A program made the position numbers and the translations under genes. This document shows positions 42,198 to 51,252 of a stretch of DNA of 64,000 bases, piece after piece. The notes under the pieces are model-generated. The model had not been told where the DNA came from. It was given only the letters and a program-made list of their open reading frames with translations, and searched no databases. Position 1 is the stretch's first letter. Each line of letters starts with the position of its first letter. The DNA is from Brooklawnia cerclae. GTDB taxonomy: Bacteria; Actinomycetota; Actinomycetes; Propionibacteriales; Propionibacteriaceae. Location: the NCBI RefSeq assembly GCF_011758645.1, contig NZ_JAAMOZ010000001.1, forward strand, positions 1,674,001-1,738,000. The letters are read 5' to 3'.

Positions 42198-43667
42198 GTG
42201 TCGACACAGATCGAAGAGCTTGAGAAGCAGGTGCTGGACGCCCTGCCCCACGGCCTGTTCATCGGCGGCGAGTGGGTGGAGACCGACGCCACCATCCCGG
42301 TGATCAACCCGGCCAAGGGCGAGGCATTCGCCGAGGTCGCCGACGCCACACCAGAACTGGCGAAGACGGCCCTGGACGCGGCCTGCGACGCCGCGAGCGA
42401 ATGGGCCGCCTGGAAGCCACGCGAACGAGCCGAACTGCTGCGGCGGGCGTTCGACCTGATCGAATCGCGCAAGCAGATCTTCGCCGCGCTGATGACCATG
42501 GAGATGGGCAAGACCTACAAGGAGTCGCTCGGCGAGGTCGCCTACGGCAACGAGTACGTCCGGTGGTTCTCGGAGCAGACCTGTCGCATCGAGGGCTACA
42601 ACGCGATCGCCCCCAGCTCCGGCAAGCGGATCCTCACCGAGAAGGTGCCCGTCGGCCCCGTGCTGGCGATCACCCCGTGGAACTTCCCGCTGGCCATGGC
42701 CACCCGTAAGATCGCGCCCGCCCTGGCGGCCGGCTGCACGGTCGTGGTGAAGCCCGCCAAGCTGACCCCGCTCACCACCCTGCTGTTCTGCAAGGTGCTC
42801 GAGGACGTCGGCCTGCCCGCCGGTGTGGTGAACTGCTTCACCACGAACCACTCGGGCGCGACCACCGGCCCGCTGATCGCCGATCCCCGCATGCGCAAGA
42901 TCACCTTCACCGGTTCCACCGAGGTCGGAGTGGGGCTGCTCCGGCAGGCCGCGGACCGGGTGCTGCGCTCGTCCATGGAACTGGGCGGCAACGCTCCCTG
43001 CGTCATCCTCGCCGACGCCGATCTCGATGTCGCGGTGCAGGGTGCGATGGACGCCAAGATGCGCAACCTCGGCGAGGCGTGCACCGCAGGCAACCGGTTC
43101 ATCGTCCATGAGTCGCTCGTGGGCGAGTTCACCAAGCGGTTCACCGAGCGCATGGCCGCGCAGAAGGTCGGCTACGGCCTCGACGACTCGGTCAACGTCG
43201 GTCCCCTGATCGACGACGAGCAGCGCTCCAAGGTGCTCGGGTTCGTCCAGGACTCCATCGACAAGGGCGGCAAGGTCGAGGTCGGCGGCAACCCGATCGA
43301 AGGGCCCGGCTACTTCATGGAACCCACGGTGATCTCCGGCATCCAGCCGGGCAGCCGCATCCTCACCGAGGAGATCTTCGGCCCGTTCGCGCCGATCATC
43401 CCGTTCTCGACCGAGCAGGAGGCGATCGACATCGCCAACGGCACCGACTTCGGGCTGGCCGCCTACGTCTTCTCACGCGACCTCAAGAACGCCATGCGTG
43501 TGGGTGAGGGCATCGAGACCGGCATGGTCGGCATCAACACCGGTGTGGTGTCGGACGCGGCGGCCCCCTTCGGCGGCGTCAAGATGTCGGGGCTCGGCCG
43601 CGAAGGCAGCCAACTGGGCATCGAGGAGTTCCTCGAGACCAAGTACTACGCCATCCCGCTCGACTGA
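42198..43667 (+). CDS. NAD(P)-dependent aldehyde dehydrogenase (succinate-semialdehyde dehydrogenase-like)
   Basis: 489 residues from GTG 42198 with CAGGAG about 5 nt upstream. Asn in ITPWNFPLAMATRKIAPALA, the cofactor loop FTGSTEVGVGLLR, general-base Glu in MELGGNAPCVILADADLD and nucleophile Cys in LGEACTAGNRF define the ALDH family; EIFGPFAPI and PFGGVKMSGLGREGS are the usual C-terminal blocks. It resembles the succinate-semialdehyde or glutarate-semialdehyde branch. It would oxidise the aldehyde made by a dehydrogenase of this locus. Confidence 0.93.
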   Translation: MSTQIEELEKQVLDALPHGLFIGGEWVETDATIPVINPAKGEAFAEVADATPELAKTALDAACDAASEWAAWKPRERAELLRRAFDLIESRKQIFAALMTMEMGKTYKESLGEVAYGNEYVRWFSEQTCRIEGYNAIAPSSGKRILTEKVPVGPVLAITPWNFPLAMATRKIAPALAAGCTVVVKPAKLTPLTTLLFCKVLEDVGLPAGVVNCFTTNHSGATTGPLIADPRMRKITFTGSTEVGVGLLRQAADRVLRSSMELGGNAPCVILADADLDVAVQGAMDAKMRNLGEACTAGNRFIVHESLVGEFTKRFTERMAAQKVGYGLDDSVNVGPLIDDEQRSKVLGFVQDSIDKGGKVEVGGNPIEGPGYFMEPTVISGIQPGSRILTEEIFGPFAPIIPFSTEQEAIDIANGTDFGLAAYVFSRDLKNAMRVGEGIETGMVGINTGVVSDAAAPFGGVKMSGLGREGSQLGIEEFLETKYYAIPLD

Positions 43668-43682
43668 TCACCGCGTAGGCAG

Positions 43683-43696
43683 ACCTGTCAGCAGGT
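43683..43696 (+). terminator. Small hairpin after the aldehyde dehydrogenase
   Basis: ACCTG-TCAG-CAGGT, a 5-bp stem 16 nt after the ALDH stop; first of three consecutive stem-loops. Confidence 0.4.
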
Positions 43697-43742
43697 ATTG
43701 GGGTGGATCGTGGGTCGACTATGACCCACGATCCACCCCAAT
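43697..43742. terminator. Perfect 20-bp stem-loop between convergent genes
   Basis: Arms 43697-43716 and 43723-43742 are exact inverse complements over 20 bp, with loop GACTAT. It lies between the convergent aldehyde dehydrogenase and RNA methyltransferase genes and probably ends transcription from both sides. A 20-bp perfect arm is unusually long for a terminator. Confidence 0.8.
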
Positions 43743-43744
43743 AA

Positions 43745-43777
43745 CGGTCCGCGGGTCGTATTACGACTCGCGGACCG
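43745..43777. terminator. Second long stem-loop, overlapping the methyltransferase 3' end
   Basis: CGGTCCGCGGGTCGT and ACGACTCGCGGACCG pair with one mismatch (15-bp arms, loop ATT). It covers the last codons and the stop of the minus-strand methyltransferase gene (43761). Confidence 0.7.
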
Positions 43778-44975
43778 CCGGGGTCAGGATCGCCACACAC
43801 TCGATGTGGTGGGTCATCGGGAACAGGTCGAACGCCCGGAGGCTCGCCAGTTCGTACCCCTCGTCGGCGAACGTCGCGAGGTCACGAGCCAGGGCCGCCG
43901 GGTCGCAGGCCACGTAGGCGATCCGCCGGGCACCGAGCCCGACGACATGGCGGACGACCGCCGCGCGCGCGCCGGTGCGGGGCGGATCGAGCACCACGAG
44001 GTCGGCACGCCGAGGCAGGCGACCGAGCGTCCGTTCGACGCGCCCGGTGTGGAATCGGGCCTCCGGAACGTTGCCCCGGGCCAACTCGACCGCCGCACGA
44101 TCGCTCTCCACCCCGGTCACCCGGCATCCCGCGTCCACCAGAGCGCCCGCGAACAACCCCACGCCGCAGTACAGGTCGATCGCGTGCTCCCCGGTCTCCG
44201 GACGCAGCCCGGCCATCACCGCTTCCACCAAGGCGTCAGCGGCCCCCGGATGCACCTGCCAGAATCCGTCGGCCCGCACCTTGTAGGCGCGGCCGGACGC
44301 CCGTTCCTCGACGACTGCCTTTCCCGCGAGCACCTCGCCGTCCCGGAGCACCGTCATGCCCGAGGAGGCGACGACCACCTGCAGTTCTCCGGTTTCCGAC
44401 GTGTGGGCGAACGGCTCGTCACGTCCCTCCGGACGGGCCAACAGGCATCCGCCGTCCGGCAGGGGGACGAGCCTGCCCGATCGCCAGGCCCGCATCCCCA
44501 CCCGGCCGTCGGCCAGCAGGTAGCGCATCCGCGTCCGCCACCCCAATCCGCCGTCGTCCCCGGGTACCGCCTCCACCGTGACGCTCCGGTGGATACCGGC
44601 CAGCCTCGACAGTTGCTCGGCCACCACGTCCGCCTTCAGGCCGCGCTGCGCGTCCACCCGGACGTGTTGGAAGTCACATCCTCCGCACACGCCGGCGATG
44701 GGGCACGGTGGCGACACCCTGTCGGGGGACGGCGCGATCACCGTGGCGGCGTCGGCCCACCAGAAGCGCTCGTGCGACGTGTCGGTGATCCGCACCGTGA
44801 CCGTCTCGCCCGGGAGCGCGTGGCGGACGAACACCACGCGCCCGTCGAGCCTGGCCACGCAGTGTCCCCCGTGGGCGATGGGCCCGACCTCGATCGGGCC
44901 CGCCACGGCACCCTCCACGATCGCAGGAGGCTCCGTCGCCCGGGCCTGGCGGTCAGTGCCCACGGTCGGCACCAC
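43761..44975 (-). CDS. TrmA/RumA-family RNA (uracil-5) methyltransferase with TRAM domain
   Basis: 404 residues. An N-terminal TRAM RNA-binding domain (IEVGPIAHGGHCVARLDGRV then VFVRHALPGETVTVRI), cysteines for an Fe-S cluster (CPIAGVCGGCDFQH), SAM motifs (AIDLYCGVGLFAGALVDAG), DLVVLDPPRTGARAAV and the catalytic-Cys loop AYVACDPAALARDLATF are present. In the family the nucleophile motif is usually SCNP or SCDP; here ACDP keeps the Cys. It methylates uracil in rRNA or tRNA. It overlaps the APC permease gene by 23 bp, the same pairing as in mycobacteria. Confidence 0.9.
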   Translation of the reverse strand: MVPTVGTDRQARATEPPAIVEGAVAGPIEVGPIAHGGHCVARLDGRVVFVRHALPGETVTVRITDTSHERFWWADAATVIAPSPDRVSPPCPIAGVCGGCDFQHVRVDAQRGLKADVVAEQLSRLAGIHRSVTVEAVPGDDGGLGWRTRMRYLLADGRVGMRAWRSGRLVPLPDGGCLLARPEGRDEPFAHTSETGELQVVVASSGMTVLRDGEVLAGKAVVEERASGRAYKVRADGFWQVHPGAADALVEAVMAGLRPETGEHAIDLYCGVGLFAGALVDAGCRVTGVESDRAAVELARGNVPEARFHTGRVERTLGRLPRRADLVVLDPPRTGARAAVVRHVVGLGARRIAYVACDPAALARDLATFADEGYELASLRAFDLFPMTHHIECVAILTPAVRES

Positions 44976-46953
44976 GAACCGCTGCGGCCTTCGCCCTGGC
45001 CGCGGTCGAGCGTCCGGACTTCAGCTGATAGGGCACGGAGGTGACCATCACACCGGTCATGAAATGCAGCCGCGTGCGGATGAGCAGCGCCGTCTGGTTG
45101 TGCAGGAGACTCTCCCACCAATGCCCCACCACGTATTCGGGGATGTAGACGCACACGACGTCGCGCGGGTTGTTCGACTGCACCTGCTTCACGTAGTCGA
45201 TGAAGGGTTGGGTGACCTGACGGTAGGGCGAGTCGATCACCTTGAGAGGCACGGGCATGTCCTCGCTCTCCCATCGCATGACGAAACGCGAGGTGTCCTC
45301 CGCGTCCACCGCCACGGTCACCGCCTCAACGGTACTGGCCTTCGAGGCGCGTGCGAACTGCACGGCCTTGACCGTCGGCTTGTTCACCGCGTTGACCAGG
45401 ACGATCGCTCGCACCCGGCTGGGAAGGGCCCGGTCGGACGAGTCGGTCAGAGCGGTCTCCTCCACCACGTCGTCGTAGTGCCGGTGGATGAGCCTCATGA
45501 GGACGAACAGCAGCGCCATCGCGAGGATCGCCATCCAGGCGCCCCGCAGGAACTTCGTCACGAGAACGATGATGAGCACCGTCCCGGTCATGGCCAGCCC
45601 CACCGCGTTGACCGTGCGGGCCCGGAACATCTTCGCGCGAGCCGACGGATCCGTCTCCGTGCGCAGATGGCGCGTCCAGTGGAGCAGCATGCCGGTCTGG
45701 CTGAGCGTGAACGACACGAACACACCCACCACGTACAGCTGGATCAAGGCAGTCACCGACGCGTTGAACGCCAGCACGAGCAGCACGGCAGCCCCTGCGA
45801 GCATCACGATGCCGTTGCTGTACGACAGCCTGTCGCCGCGCGAGTGCAGTTGGTGCGGCAGGTAGGAGTCGCGGGCCAGGATCGAGGCGAGGGTCGGGAA
45901 ACCGTTGAACGCGGTGTTGGCCGCGAGGAACAAGATGATCATCGTCACCGTGATGAGGAAGTAGAAGCCGGGCCGGAACGAGTCGTAGAACACCGCCTGC
46001 CCGAGTTGGCCCAGCACCGTGGTGGCCTCGGTGTGGATCTCCTGGCCGGTCGGCGTGACGAAGTACGCGCCCTCGTTCACGTCCACCATCTTCACGCCCG
46101 TGATCCGTGCCATCAGGATGATGCCGAGAAGCATGCTCACGGCGATCAGACCGAGCATCAACAGCGTGGTGGCGGCGTTCTTCGACTTCGGGGGGCGGAA
46201 GTTCGGCACGCCGTTGCTGATCGCCTCCACGCCGGTCAGTGCCGCGCAACCGGACGAGAAGGCGCGAGCGAGCAGGGCGATCATGACGAACCCGGCGAAG
46301 GGGTCGTATCCCGATGGGCCGACGACCGTGTAGTCGGCCGTCGGAGCCGCCAGGTGGCGGCCCAGGACGAGCACCTGGAACAGCCCCCACAGCACCAGCG
46401 AGGCGACGGCGACCATGAAGGCGTAGGTCGGAACGGCGAAGATGCCGCCCGAGTCACGGACGCCGCGCAGGTTGATGCCCATGATGAACACGATCACGAC
46501 GGCCGCGAACAGCCCCTCGTGCCCCGCGATGAAGGGCAGCATGGCCTTCGCGTTCTGGATGCCGGAGCTCACCGACACCGCGACCGTCAGCACGTAGTCG
46601 ACGAGCAGGGCACTGGCGACGGTCAGGCCCGCGGTCGGTCCCAGGTTGGTCGTCGCCACCTCGTAGTCGCCACCGCCGGACGGGTAGGCGTGCACCGTCT
46701 GCCGGTAGGACGCCACCACCGTGAGCATGACGGCGGCGATCAGCAGCCCGATCGGCAGCGAGAACGAGAAACCCGCCATCCCCGCCAGGGACAGCATGAT
46801 GAGGATCTCGTCGGGCGCGTAGCCGACCGAGCTCAGTGCATCGGACGCGAAGATCGGCAGAGCGATGCGCTTGGGCAGCAGGGTGTCGCTGAGACGTGTG
46901 CTGGCCAGCTTCCTCCCCACAAGCAGCCGTTTCACGGCATCCCACAGGTTCAC
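44953..46953 (-). CDS. APC-family amino acid/potassium permease
   Basis: 666 residues from GTG 46953 (the frame opens at 47106 but VVNLWDAVKRLLVGRKLAST is the usual N-terminus). PIFASDALSSVGYAPDEILI is the conserved first-helix motif of this APC subgroup; about 12 membrane helices follow, then a soluble C-terminal part (from about 480) with IVLVNAVNKPTVKAVQFARA and VVCVYIPEYVVGHWWESLLH. Members of this group are K+ or amino acid importers. It is divergent from two TrkA genes, which suggests a potassium role with TrkA gating. Confidence 0.88.
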   Translation of the reverse strand: MNLWDAVKRLLVGRKLASTRLSDTLLPKRIALPIFASDALSSVGYAPDEILIMLSLAGMAGFSFSLPIGLLIAAVMLTVVASYRQTVHAYPSGGGDYEVATTNLGPTAGLTVASALLVDYVLTVAVSVSSGIQNAKAMLPFIAGHEGLFAAVVIVFIMGINLRGVRDSGGIFAVPTYAFMVAVASLVLWGLFQVLVLGRHLAAPTADYTVVGPSGYDPFAGFVMIALLARAFSSGCAALTGVEAISNGVPNFRPPKSKNAATTLLMLGLIAVSMLLGIILMARITGVKMVDVNEGAYFVTPTGQEIHTEATTVLGQLGQAVFYDSFRPGFYFLITVTMIILFLAANTAFNGFPTLASILARDSYLPHQLHSRGDRLSYSNGIVMLAGAAVLLVLAFNASVTALIQLYVVGVFVSFTLSQTGMLLHWTRHLRTETDPSARAKMFRARTVNAVGLAMTGTVLIIVLVTKFLRGAWMAILAMALLFVLMRLIHRHYDDVVEETALTDSSDRALPSRVRAIVLVNAVNKPTVKAVQFARASKASTVEAVTVAVDAEDTSRFVMRWESEDMPVPLKVIDSPYRQVTQPFIDYVKQVQSNNPRDVVCVYIPEYVVGHWWESLLHNQTALLIRTRLHFMTGVMVTSVPYQLKSGRSTAARAKAAAVRGADRGH

Positions 46954-47089
46954 GACCCGCAACTGTAGTCCGCGGATGGCCTGCGAGCACCAACGCCGAA
47001 CAGTGACCAGATCACGGCCGAGTTCGGTGCCGGTCACCCCGCGCCGTTGATGTAGCGTTTCTCTGCAGTCCAAATCGGCGGGAGGTGTC

Positions 47090-47752
47090 ATGCACATCGT
47101 GATCATGGGGTGCGGCCGTGTCGGGTCGTCCCTCGCACGGGCGCTCGAGCGCCGCAGTCACGAGGTGTCGGTGATCGACGTGGACGTCGATTCCTTCCGA
47201 CGGCTGGGGCCGGACTTCACGGGCCGGACGGTCAAGGGCGTCGGCTTCGACAAAGGGGTGCTGATCAAGGCGGGCATATCCACTGCCGACGGGTTCGCCG
47301 CCGTCTCCAGCGGTGACAACTCGAACATCCTGGCCGCTCGCGTCGTCCGCGAGGAGTTCGGGATCGACAACGTGGTCGCCCGCATCTACGACCAGGGCCG
47401 CGCCCAGGTGTACGAGAAGCTCGGCATCCCGACCGTCGCCACCGTCCGCTGGGCCGCGGGTCAGGTGATGACCCGGCTGCTTCCCTCCGAGGCCGAGCCG
47501 GTCTGGCTCGACCCGTCGGGGCAGGTCGGGCTCGTCCAGATCCCGTTCCACGCCGGATGGATCGGCACACCGCTCCCCGCGCTCGAGGAACGCATCGGCG
47601 CACGGATCCCGTTCATGTTCCGGGTCGGACGCGGGATCTGCCCAGACCCCGAGATCATCCTCCAGGACGGTGACCTCATCTATGTGGCGACCGACCTGCC
47701 GAGGGTCGGGAGCGTCAAACGTCTCCTGGCCGTAGCGCCGGCGAAGCACTGA
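47090..47752 (+). CDS. ceoB: TrkA-family potassium uptake regulator (CeoB-like)
   Basis: 220 residues from ATG 47090 with GGGAGG 5 nt upstream. MHIVIMGCGRVGSSLARALE is the NAD-binding Rossmann motif of the RCK domain, VIDVDVDSFRRL its second strand; the C-terminal half (residues about 135-215) is TrkA-C (IGTPLPALEERIGARIPFMF then ILQDGDLIYVATDL). TrkA proteins bind nucleotides and gate K+ transporters. It is followed after 10 bp by a second TrkA gene and is divergent from the APC permease. Confidence 0.92.
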   Translation: MHIVIMGCGRVGSSLARALERRSHEVSVIDVDVDSFRRLGPDFTGRTVKGVGFDKGVLIKAGISTADGFAAVSSGDNSNILAARVVREEFGIDNVVARIYDQGRAQVYEKLGIPTVATVRWAAGQVMTRLLPSEAEPVWLDPSGQVGLVQIPFHAGWIGTPLPALEERIGARIPFMFRVGRGICPDPEIILQDGDLIYVATDLPRVGSVKRLLAVAPAKH

Positions 47753-47762
47753 GGAGCGGAAC

Positions 47763-48494
47763 ATGCGAGTGTGCATTGTCGGTGCCGGCAACGTCGGACG
47801 ATCGATCGCCCGAGAGCTCATCGCCAACGGTCACGAGGTGCTGCTGATCGAGCGCGATCCCCACGCGATCAAGTCCGACACCGTTCCCGAGGCGGAGTGG
47901 CTGCTGGCCGACGCCTGCGAGATGGACTCCCTGGAGGAGGCCGACCTGCAGACGTGCGACGTCTCGATCGCGGCCACGGGTGACGACAAGGCCAACCTCG
48001 TCCACACCCTTCTGGCGAAGACCGAGTTCGGCGTCCCGCGCACCGTCGCCCGGGTCAATCACCCCGGCAACGAATGGCTCTTCGACGATCAGTGGGGGGT
48101 CGATGTGGCGGTCTCCACGCCCCGCATCATGTCGGCCCTGGTCGAGGAGGCCGTGTCGGTCGGTGAGATCGTCCGGCTGCTGACGTTCAAGAAGGGCGCA
48201 TCCAACCTGATCGAGCTGCGTCTGCCCGACGACAGCCCGGCGGTCGGCAAGCGGGTACGCGACATCGAGTGGCCGATGCGGGCAGTGCTCGTCGCGGTCA
48301 TCCGCGACGGCACCCCGTCGAACCCCGAGCCGGACGCCGCGCTCGAGGCCGCCGACGAACTCCTGTTCGTGAGCGATCCCGAGGCGGAGGCGCTCCTGCA
48401 TGCCATGCTCGCGCCCAAGAGCGAGCCCCCGGTGGTCAGCCGCACGGCGGCTCCCAGCGCCGCGATCAGGCGAGCAGCTCGTAGGCAGGGTTGA
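47763..48494 (+). CDS. ceoC: TrkA-family potassium uptake regulator (CeoC-like)
   Basis: 243 residues. MRVCIVGAGNVGRSIARELI is the RCK Rossmann motif; SVGEIVRLLTFKKGASNLIE starts TrkA-C, ending near ALEAADELLFVSDPEAEALL. The two TrkA proteins probably form a heteromer controlling K+ entry, as inferred for mycobacterial CeoBC. Its last 29 bp overlap, in antisense, the 3' end of the OB-fold gene on the other strand. Confidence 0.92.
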   Translation: MRVCIVGAGNVGRSIARELIANGHEVLLIERDPHAIKSDTVPEAEWLLADACEMDSLEEADLQTCDVSIAATGDDKANLVHTLLAKTEFGVPRTVARVNHPGNEWLFDDQWGVDVAVSTPRIMSALVEEAVSVGEIVRLLTFKKGASNLIELRLPDDSPAVGKRVRDIEWPMRAVLVAVIRDGTPSNPEPDAALEAADELLFVSDPEAEALLHAMLAPKSEPPVVSRTAAPSAAIRRAARRQG

Positions 48495-48858
48495 ACACGG
48501 CGAGTCGCCCGTTGTAGTCGGCGATCATGCCGCTCACGCGCAGCTTGGTCCCGGGGTCCACTCCTGGGATCAGCCGCCGGCCCATCCAGATGAGCAGCAG
48601 CACCCCGGTGCCGTCGCGCAACTCGGCCTCCAGCCACGACCGCCCGTTGCGGGGGTTTATCGTCAGGACGCCCACCGTCCCCTGAACGACACCCCGGGTT
48701 CGCGGACGCAGGGACGCGATGGTGGTGGCTCCCGAGTCGATGGCCTCACGCGCCAGCTCCTCGTTGGCGAGTTCCTCGGACGACGCCAGCAGCCTGCGCA
48801 GTCTGCGCAGGCCGCCGGGCAGCGTGTCCGCGGCGGGACGCGGCCTAGTCCTGGGCAT
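48466..48858 (-). CDS. OB-fold nucleic-acid-binding protein
   Basis: 130 residues. EELAREAIDSGATTIASLRP is the start of the domain, then RGVVQGTVGVLTINPRNGRS, WLEAELRDGTGVLLLIWMGR and VSGMIADYNGRLAVFNPAYE form the five-strand OB barrel (a tRNA-anticodon-binding type). The Mycobacterium gene at this position is of the same kind. It starts 14 bp inside the end of the DUF3710 gene and is convergent with ceoC. The bound nucleic acid is unknown. Confidence 0.85.
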   Translation of the reverse strand: MPRTRPRPAADTLPGGLRRLRRLLASSEELANEELAREAIDSGATTIASLRPRTRGVVQGTVGVLTINPRNGRSWLEAELRDGTGVLLLIWMGRRLIPGVDPGTKLRVSGMIADYNGRLAVFNPAYELLA

Positions 48859-49687
48859 CGGCGGTCGGGGCTTCGGCGTCCCCGTCTCCCCCGGGAACCG
48901 AGGTCGCGAGCGACTTCGGCAGGGTCATGGGGATCAGGTCGCCGGGGACGCGGGGCTCGTTGTCGCGGCGCACGACCGTGTTGCTGAAGAACTCGTAGAG
49001 CAACTCGCTCGGCCCGTCGATCCCCTCCGCCTGGGCCGCATCACCCATGATCACGCCGCGGAGCAGCCACTTCGGCCCCTGGGCGAACCAGGTGCGTGAC
49101 ACGTGGTAGACCCTGTTGCCCTTCGGGTCGTTCAGCGGTATGACGCGGCGCACCTCGGTGCCGAAGGGACCTTCGACCAGTGTCACCGTCCCCCCGGCCT
49201 TCTCGGTGGCCGCGGACATCTCGTCACGGATCTGCCCGAGCGTCGAGGTGTGCGCAGGTGCCGCGAACAGGGCCACCTCGATGGCCGACGGCCCCGCCTT
49301 GACCAGCGCCGCCTGCACACGCCGTGTCTGCTGGTCGACCTGCAACTGCATCTGCATGCCCTCGAACGGGGTCAGGACGACGCAGCCGAAATCGAGCCGT
49401 TCGACCTCGTCGGCCTCGAGATCGACCTCGCTGATGTCGAACGGGCCGTCCTCACGCCAATCCTTGCCGGCGTCCAGGGCCTCCCACTCGTCGGCGGGTT
49501 CCGCCGCTGCAGGCTCGTCGTCGGTGGGGGTGTCCTCCTCGGCGGCCTCGTCGTCGGTGGCCTCGTCCAGCGCCCGTGCGGGTGATTCGTCGTCCTCGTC
49601 CGGGTCGTCCTGCGTGAGGTCCTCGTCCTCGACGAGGTCAGTGTCGCTCGATTCAGCCTTCTTGTGCCTGAAACGGCCAAAGATCAC
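48845..49687 (-). CDS. DUF3710 family protein
   Basis: 280 residues from GTG 49687, whose GTGA overlaps the dut stop. The first 75 residues are very acidic and disordered ([20 protein letters not shown]). The conserved DUF3710 domain follows: [56 protein letters not shown] and [16 protein letters not shown]. It is an actinobacterial protein of unknown function, always with dut and the OB-fold gene. Confidence 0.92.
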   Translation of the reverse strand: MIFGRFRHKKAESSDTDLVEDEDLTQDDPDEDDESPARALDEATDDEAAEEDTPTDDEPAAAEPADEWEALDAGKDWREDGPFDISEVDLEADEVERLDFGCVVLTPFEGMQMQLQVDQQTRRVQAALVKAGPSAIEVALFAAPAHTSTLGQIRDEMSAATEKAGGTVTLVEGPFGTEVRRVIPLNDPKGNRVYHVSRTWFAQGPKWLLRGVIMGDAAQAEGIDGPSELLYEFFSNTVVRRDNEPRVPGDLIPMTLPKSLATSVPGGDGDAEAPTADAQD

Positions 49688-50220
49688 GATCTCTCCCCCT
49701 TGTCGGTCCCCTCAAGACTAGCGGGCGGCCGAACCTGTCCCGACGCGGCGGACCATGCCTGAACACCCCCCGTGGAACCATAGCCACCCGAGCCCCGGAC
49801 GGTGTCCGGCAGCTCGTCGACGGCGACGAACACCACCTGTTCCACGCGCTGGACGATCAGCTGGGCGACGAGGTCGCCGCGGTGCAACTCGATGGGAGTG
49901 TGACGATCGGTGTTGAGCAGGCAGATCCTGATCTCGCCGCGGTATCCGGAGTCCAATGTGCCGGGGGTGTTGACGATGGTCAGGCCGCTGCGCGCTGCCA
50001 GTCCCGACCTCGGATGCACGAACCCCGCGTATCCGTCGGGTAGGCCCAGAGCGATCCCTGTGGGGACGACCACTCGCTGCCCGGGCTCGATCACCACGTC
50101 GACGGCCGTCGCGAGATCGGCGCCCGCGTCGCCGGGGTGGGCGTACCGCGGAACCGGCAGTTCCGGGTCGATCCGCCTGATCTCCACCCTCACCGCAGTG
50201 GGCTGCTGCTGTTCGCTCAC
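49684..50220 (-). CDS. dut: dUTP diphosphatase
   Basis: 178 residues from GTG 50220. The five dUTPase motifs are present: [64 protein letters not shown] and [11 protein letters not shown]. The trimeric enzyme hydrolyses dUTP to dUMP. The glycine-rich last motif is followed by about 20 extra residues. First gene of the dut-DUF3710-OB fold unit, divergent from the DUF4235 gene. Confidence 0.95.
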   Translation of the reverse strand: MSEQQQPTAVRVEIRRIDPELPVPRYAHPGDAGADLATAVDVVIEPGQRVVVPTGIALGLPDGYAGFVHPRSGLAARSGLTIVNTPGTLDSGYRGEIRICLLNTDRHTPIELHRGDLVAQLIVQRVEQVVFVAVDELPDTVRGSGGYGSTGGVQAWSAASGQVRPPASLEGTDKGERS

Positions 50221-50304
50221 GCACGCAAGGGTAGTGCACCCCTCCGGGCCGGTGCAGGGCCTAGGATGGCGCACGTGACACGCAACGCGGCCGAGGAGGA
50301 CCCG

Positions 50305-50565
50305 ATGGCCAACATGGAGTTCAAGATCGTCGCAGGTCTGCTGGGGGGCGTCGCGACGTTCGCGGCGCAGAAGCTCATCAGCCGCGGATGGACGACGATC
50401 ACCGGCCAGGAGCCCCCTGATCCCGACGATCCCGAGGCCTCGACGGTGTCCGCCGTGGCATGGGTGGCCGCGAGCGCTGTCGGCGTGGCCGTCGTCCAGG
50501 TGCTCGTCCGGCGATTCGCAGCGAAGCGGTACTCGGGAATCGGCCGGCACTCCGTGGGGCAGTAG
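50305..50565 (+). CDS. DUF4235 family membrane protein
   Basis: 86 residues from ATG 50305 with GGAGG 5-6 nt upstream, preferred over ATG 50266. [20 protein letters not shown], then [20 protein letters not shown] and [20 protein letters not shown] are the DUF4235 pattern with two hydrophobic helices. The PxDPxDP(E)-type loop between them is typical. Function unknown; conserved neighbour of dut in actinobacteria. Confidence 0.88.
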   Translation: MANMEFKIVAGLLGGVATFAAQKLISRGWTTITGQEPPDPDDPEASTVSAVAWVAASAVGVAVVQVLVRRFAAKRYSGIGRHSVGQ

Positions 50566-50595
50566 ACGGCCGGGGATGCCGGGACGGGCAACACA

Positions 50596-50655
50596 AAGGC
50601 CCCCTCGTCCGTGAGGCGCGCTTTCACCAGCGCCACTCCACGAACAGGAGGCCTT
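50596..50655. terminator. 60-nt composite hairpin between convergent genes
   Basis: AAGGCCCCCT pairs with AGGAGGCCTT (one mismatch); inside, CGTG/CACG and GGCGC/GCGCC can pair as an inner stem. It lies between DUF4235 (ends 50565) and DUF4193 (ends 50710) and probably terminates both. Confidence 0.6.
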
Positions 50656-50709
50656 CACTCGTCGCCCGGTCGCCCGCGACTCACATCGCGGCGTCCCGGG
50701 GCATCAGGT

Positions 50710-51006
50710 CTATACGCAATCCACGCAGTACTCCAGATCGCCGCGCTTCTCCGCGAGTTGGCTGCGGTGCTTCACGAGGAAGCAGCTCGCACACGTGAAC
50801 TCGTCGGCCTGCCGAGGCAGCACTCGCACGGTCAGTTCCTCGTGCGAGAGATCCGCGCCGGGTAGCTCGAACGCCTCGGCAGCCTCGACCTCGTCCTCGT
50901 CAACCTGGCCCGAGGCCTTGTCGTTCCGGCGAGACTTCAGTTCTTCGAGAGAGTCCTCGCTCATCTCCTCATCGGTCTTGCGAGGAGCGTCGTAGTCGGT
51001 TGCCAT
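50710..51006 (-). CDS. DUF4193 family zinc-ribbon-like protein
   Basis: 98 residues from ATG 51006. ATDYDAPRKTDEEMSEDSLE then ELKSRRNDKASGQVDEDEVE is the acidic N-terminal half; FTCASCFLVKHRSQLAEKRG then DLEYCVDCV holds two CxxC pairs for a zinc ribbon. The family is conserved across actinobacteria next to dut/sepH or sigA; a transcription-related role is only a guess. A GATAAT -10-like hexamer lies about 45 nt upstream on its strand. Divergent from the SepH-like gene. Confidence 0.92.
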   Translation of the reverse strand: MATDYDAPRKTDEEMSEDSLEELKSRRNDKASGQVDEDEVEAAEAFELPGADLSHEELTVRVLPRQADEFTCASCFLVKHRSQLAEKRGDLEYCVDCV

Positions 51007-51252
51007 CGTGCCCTTCCAAGAAGAATCAAGATTTCGCCGCAGGGCGCCGATTATCGCCCCCCGCGTCGATGCATGTTGTACCATACCCGCACACACAAGA
51101 CACCCAGGGGCTGGTTTATTCCCACCAGCAACGGCGCGGCTGTGGCATGGGTTTGCGGGGTGAGCGGTAGGTTACAGGCAAGGCCGTTCGGGCGTCCACG
51201 CGCCCCTCGGCCGAGAGGCATGAAGCACCAGGAATCACCAGGAGACCGGCAC

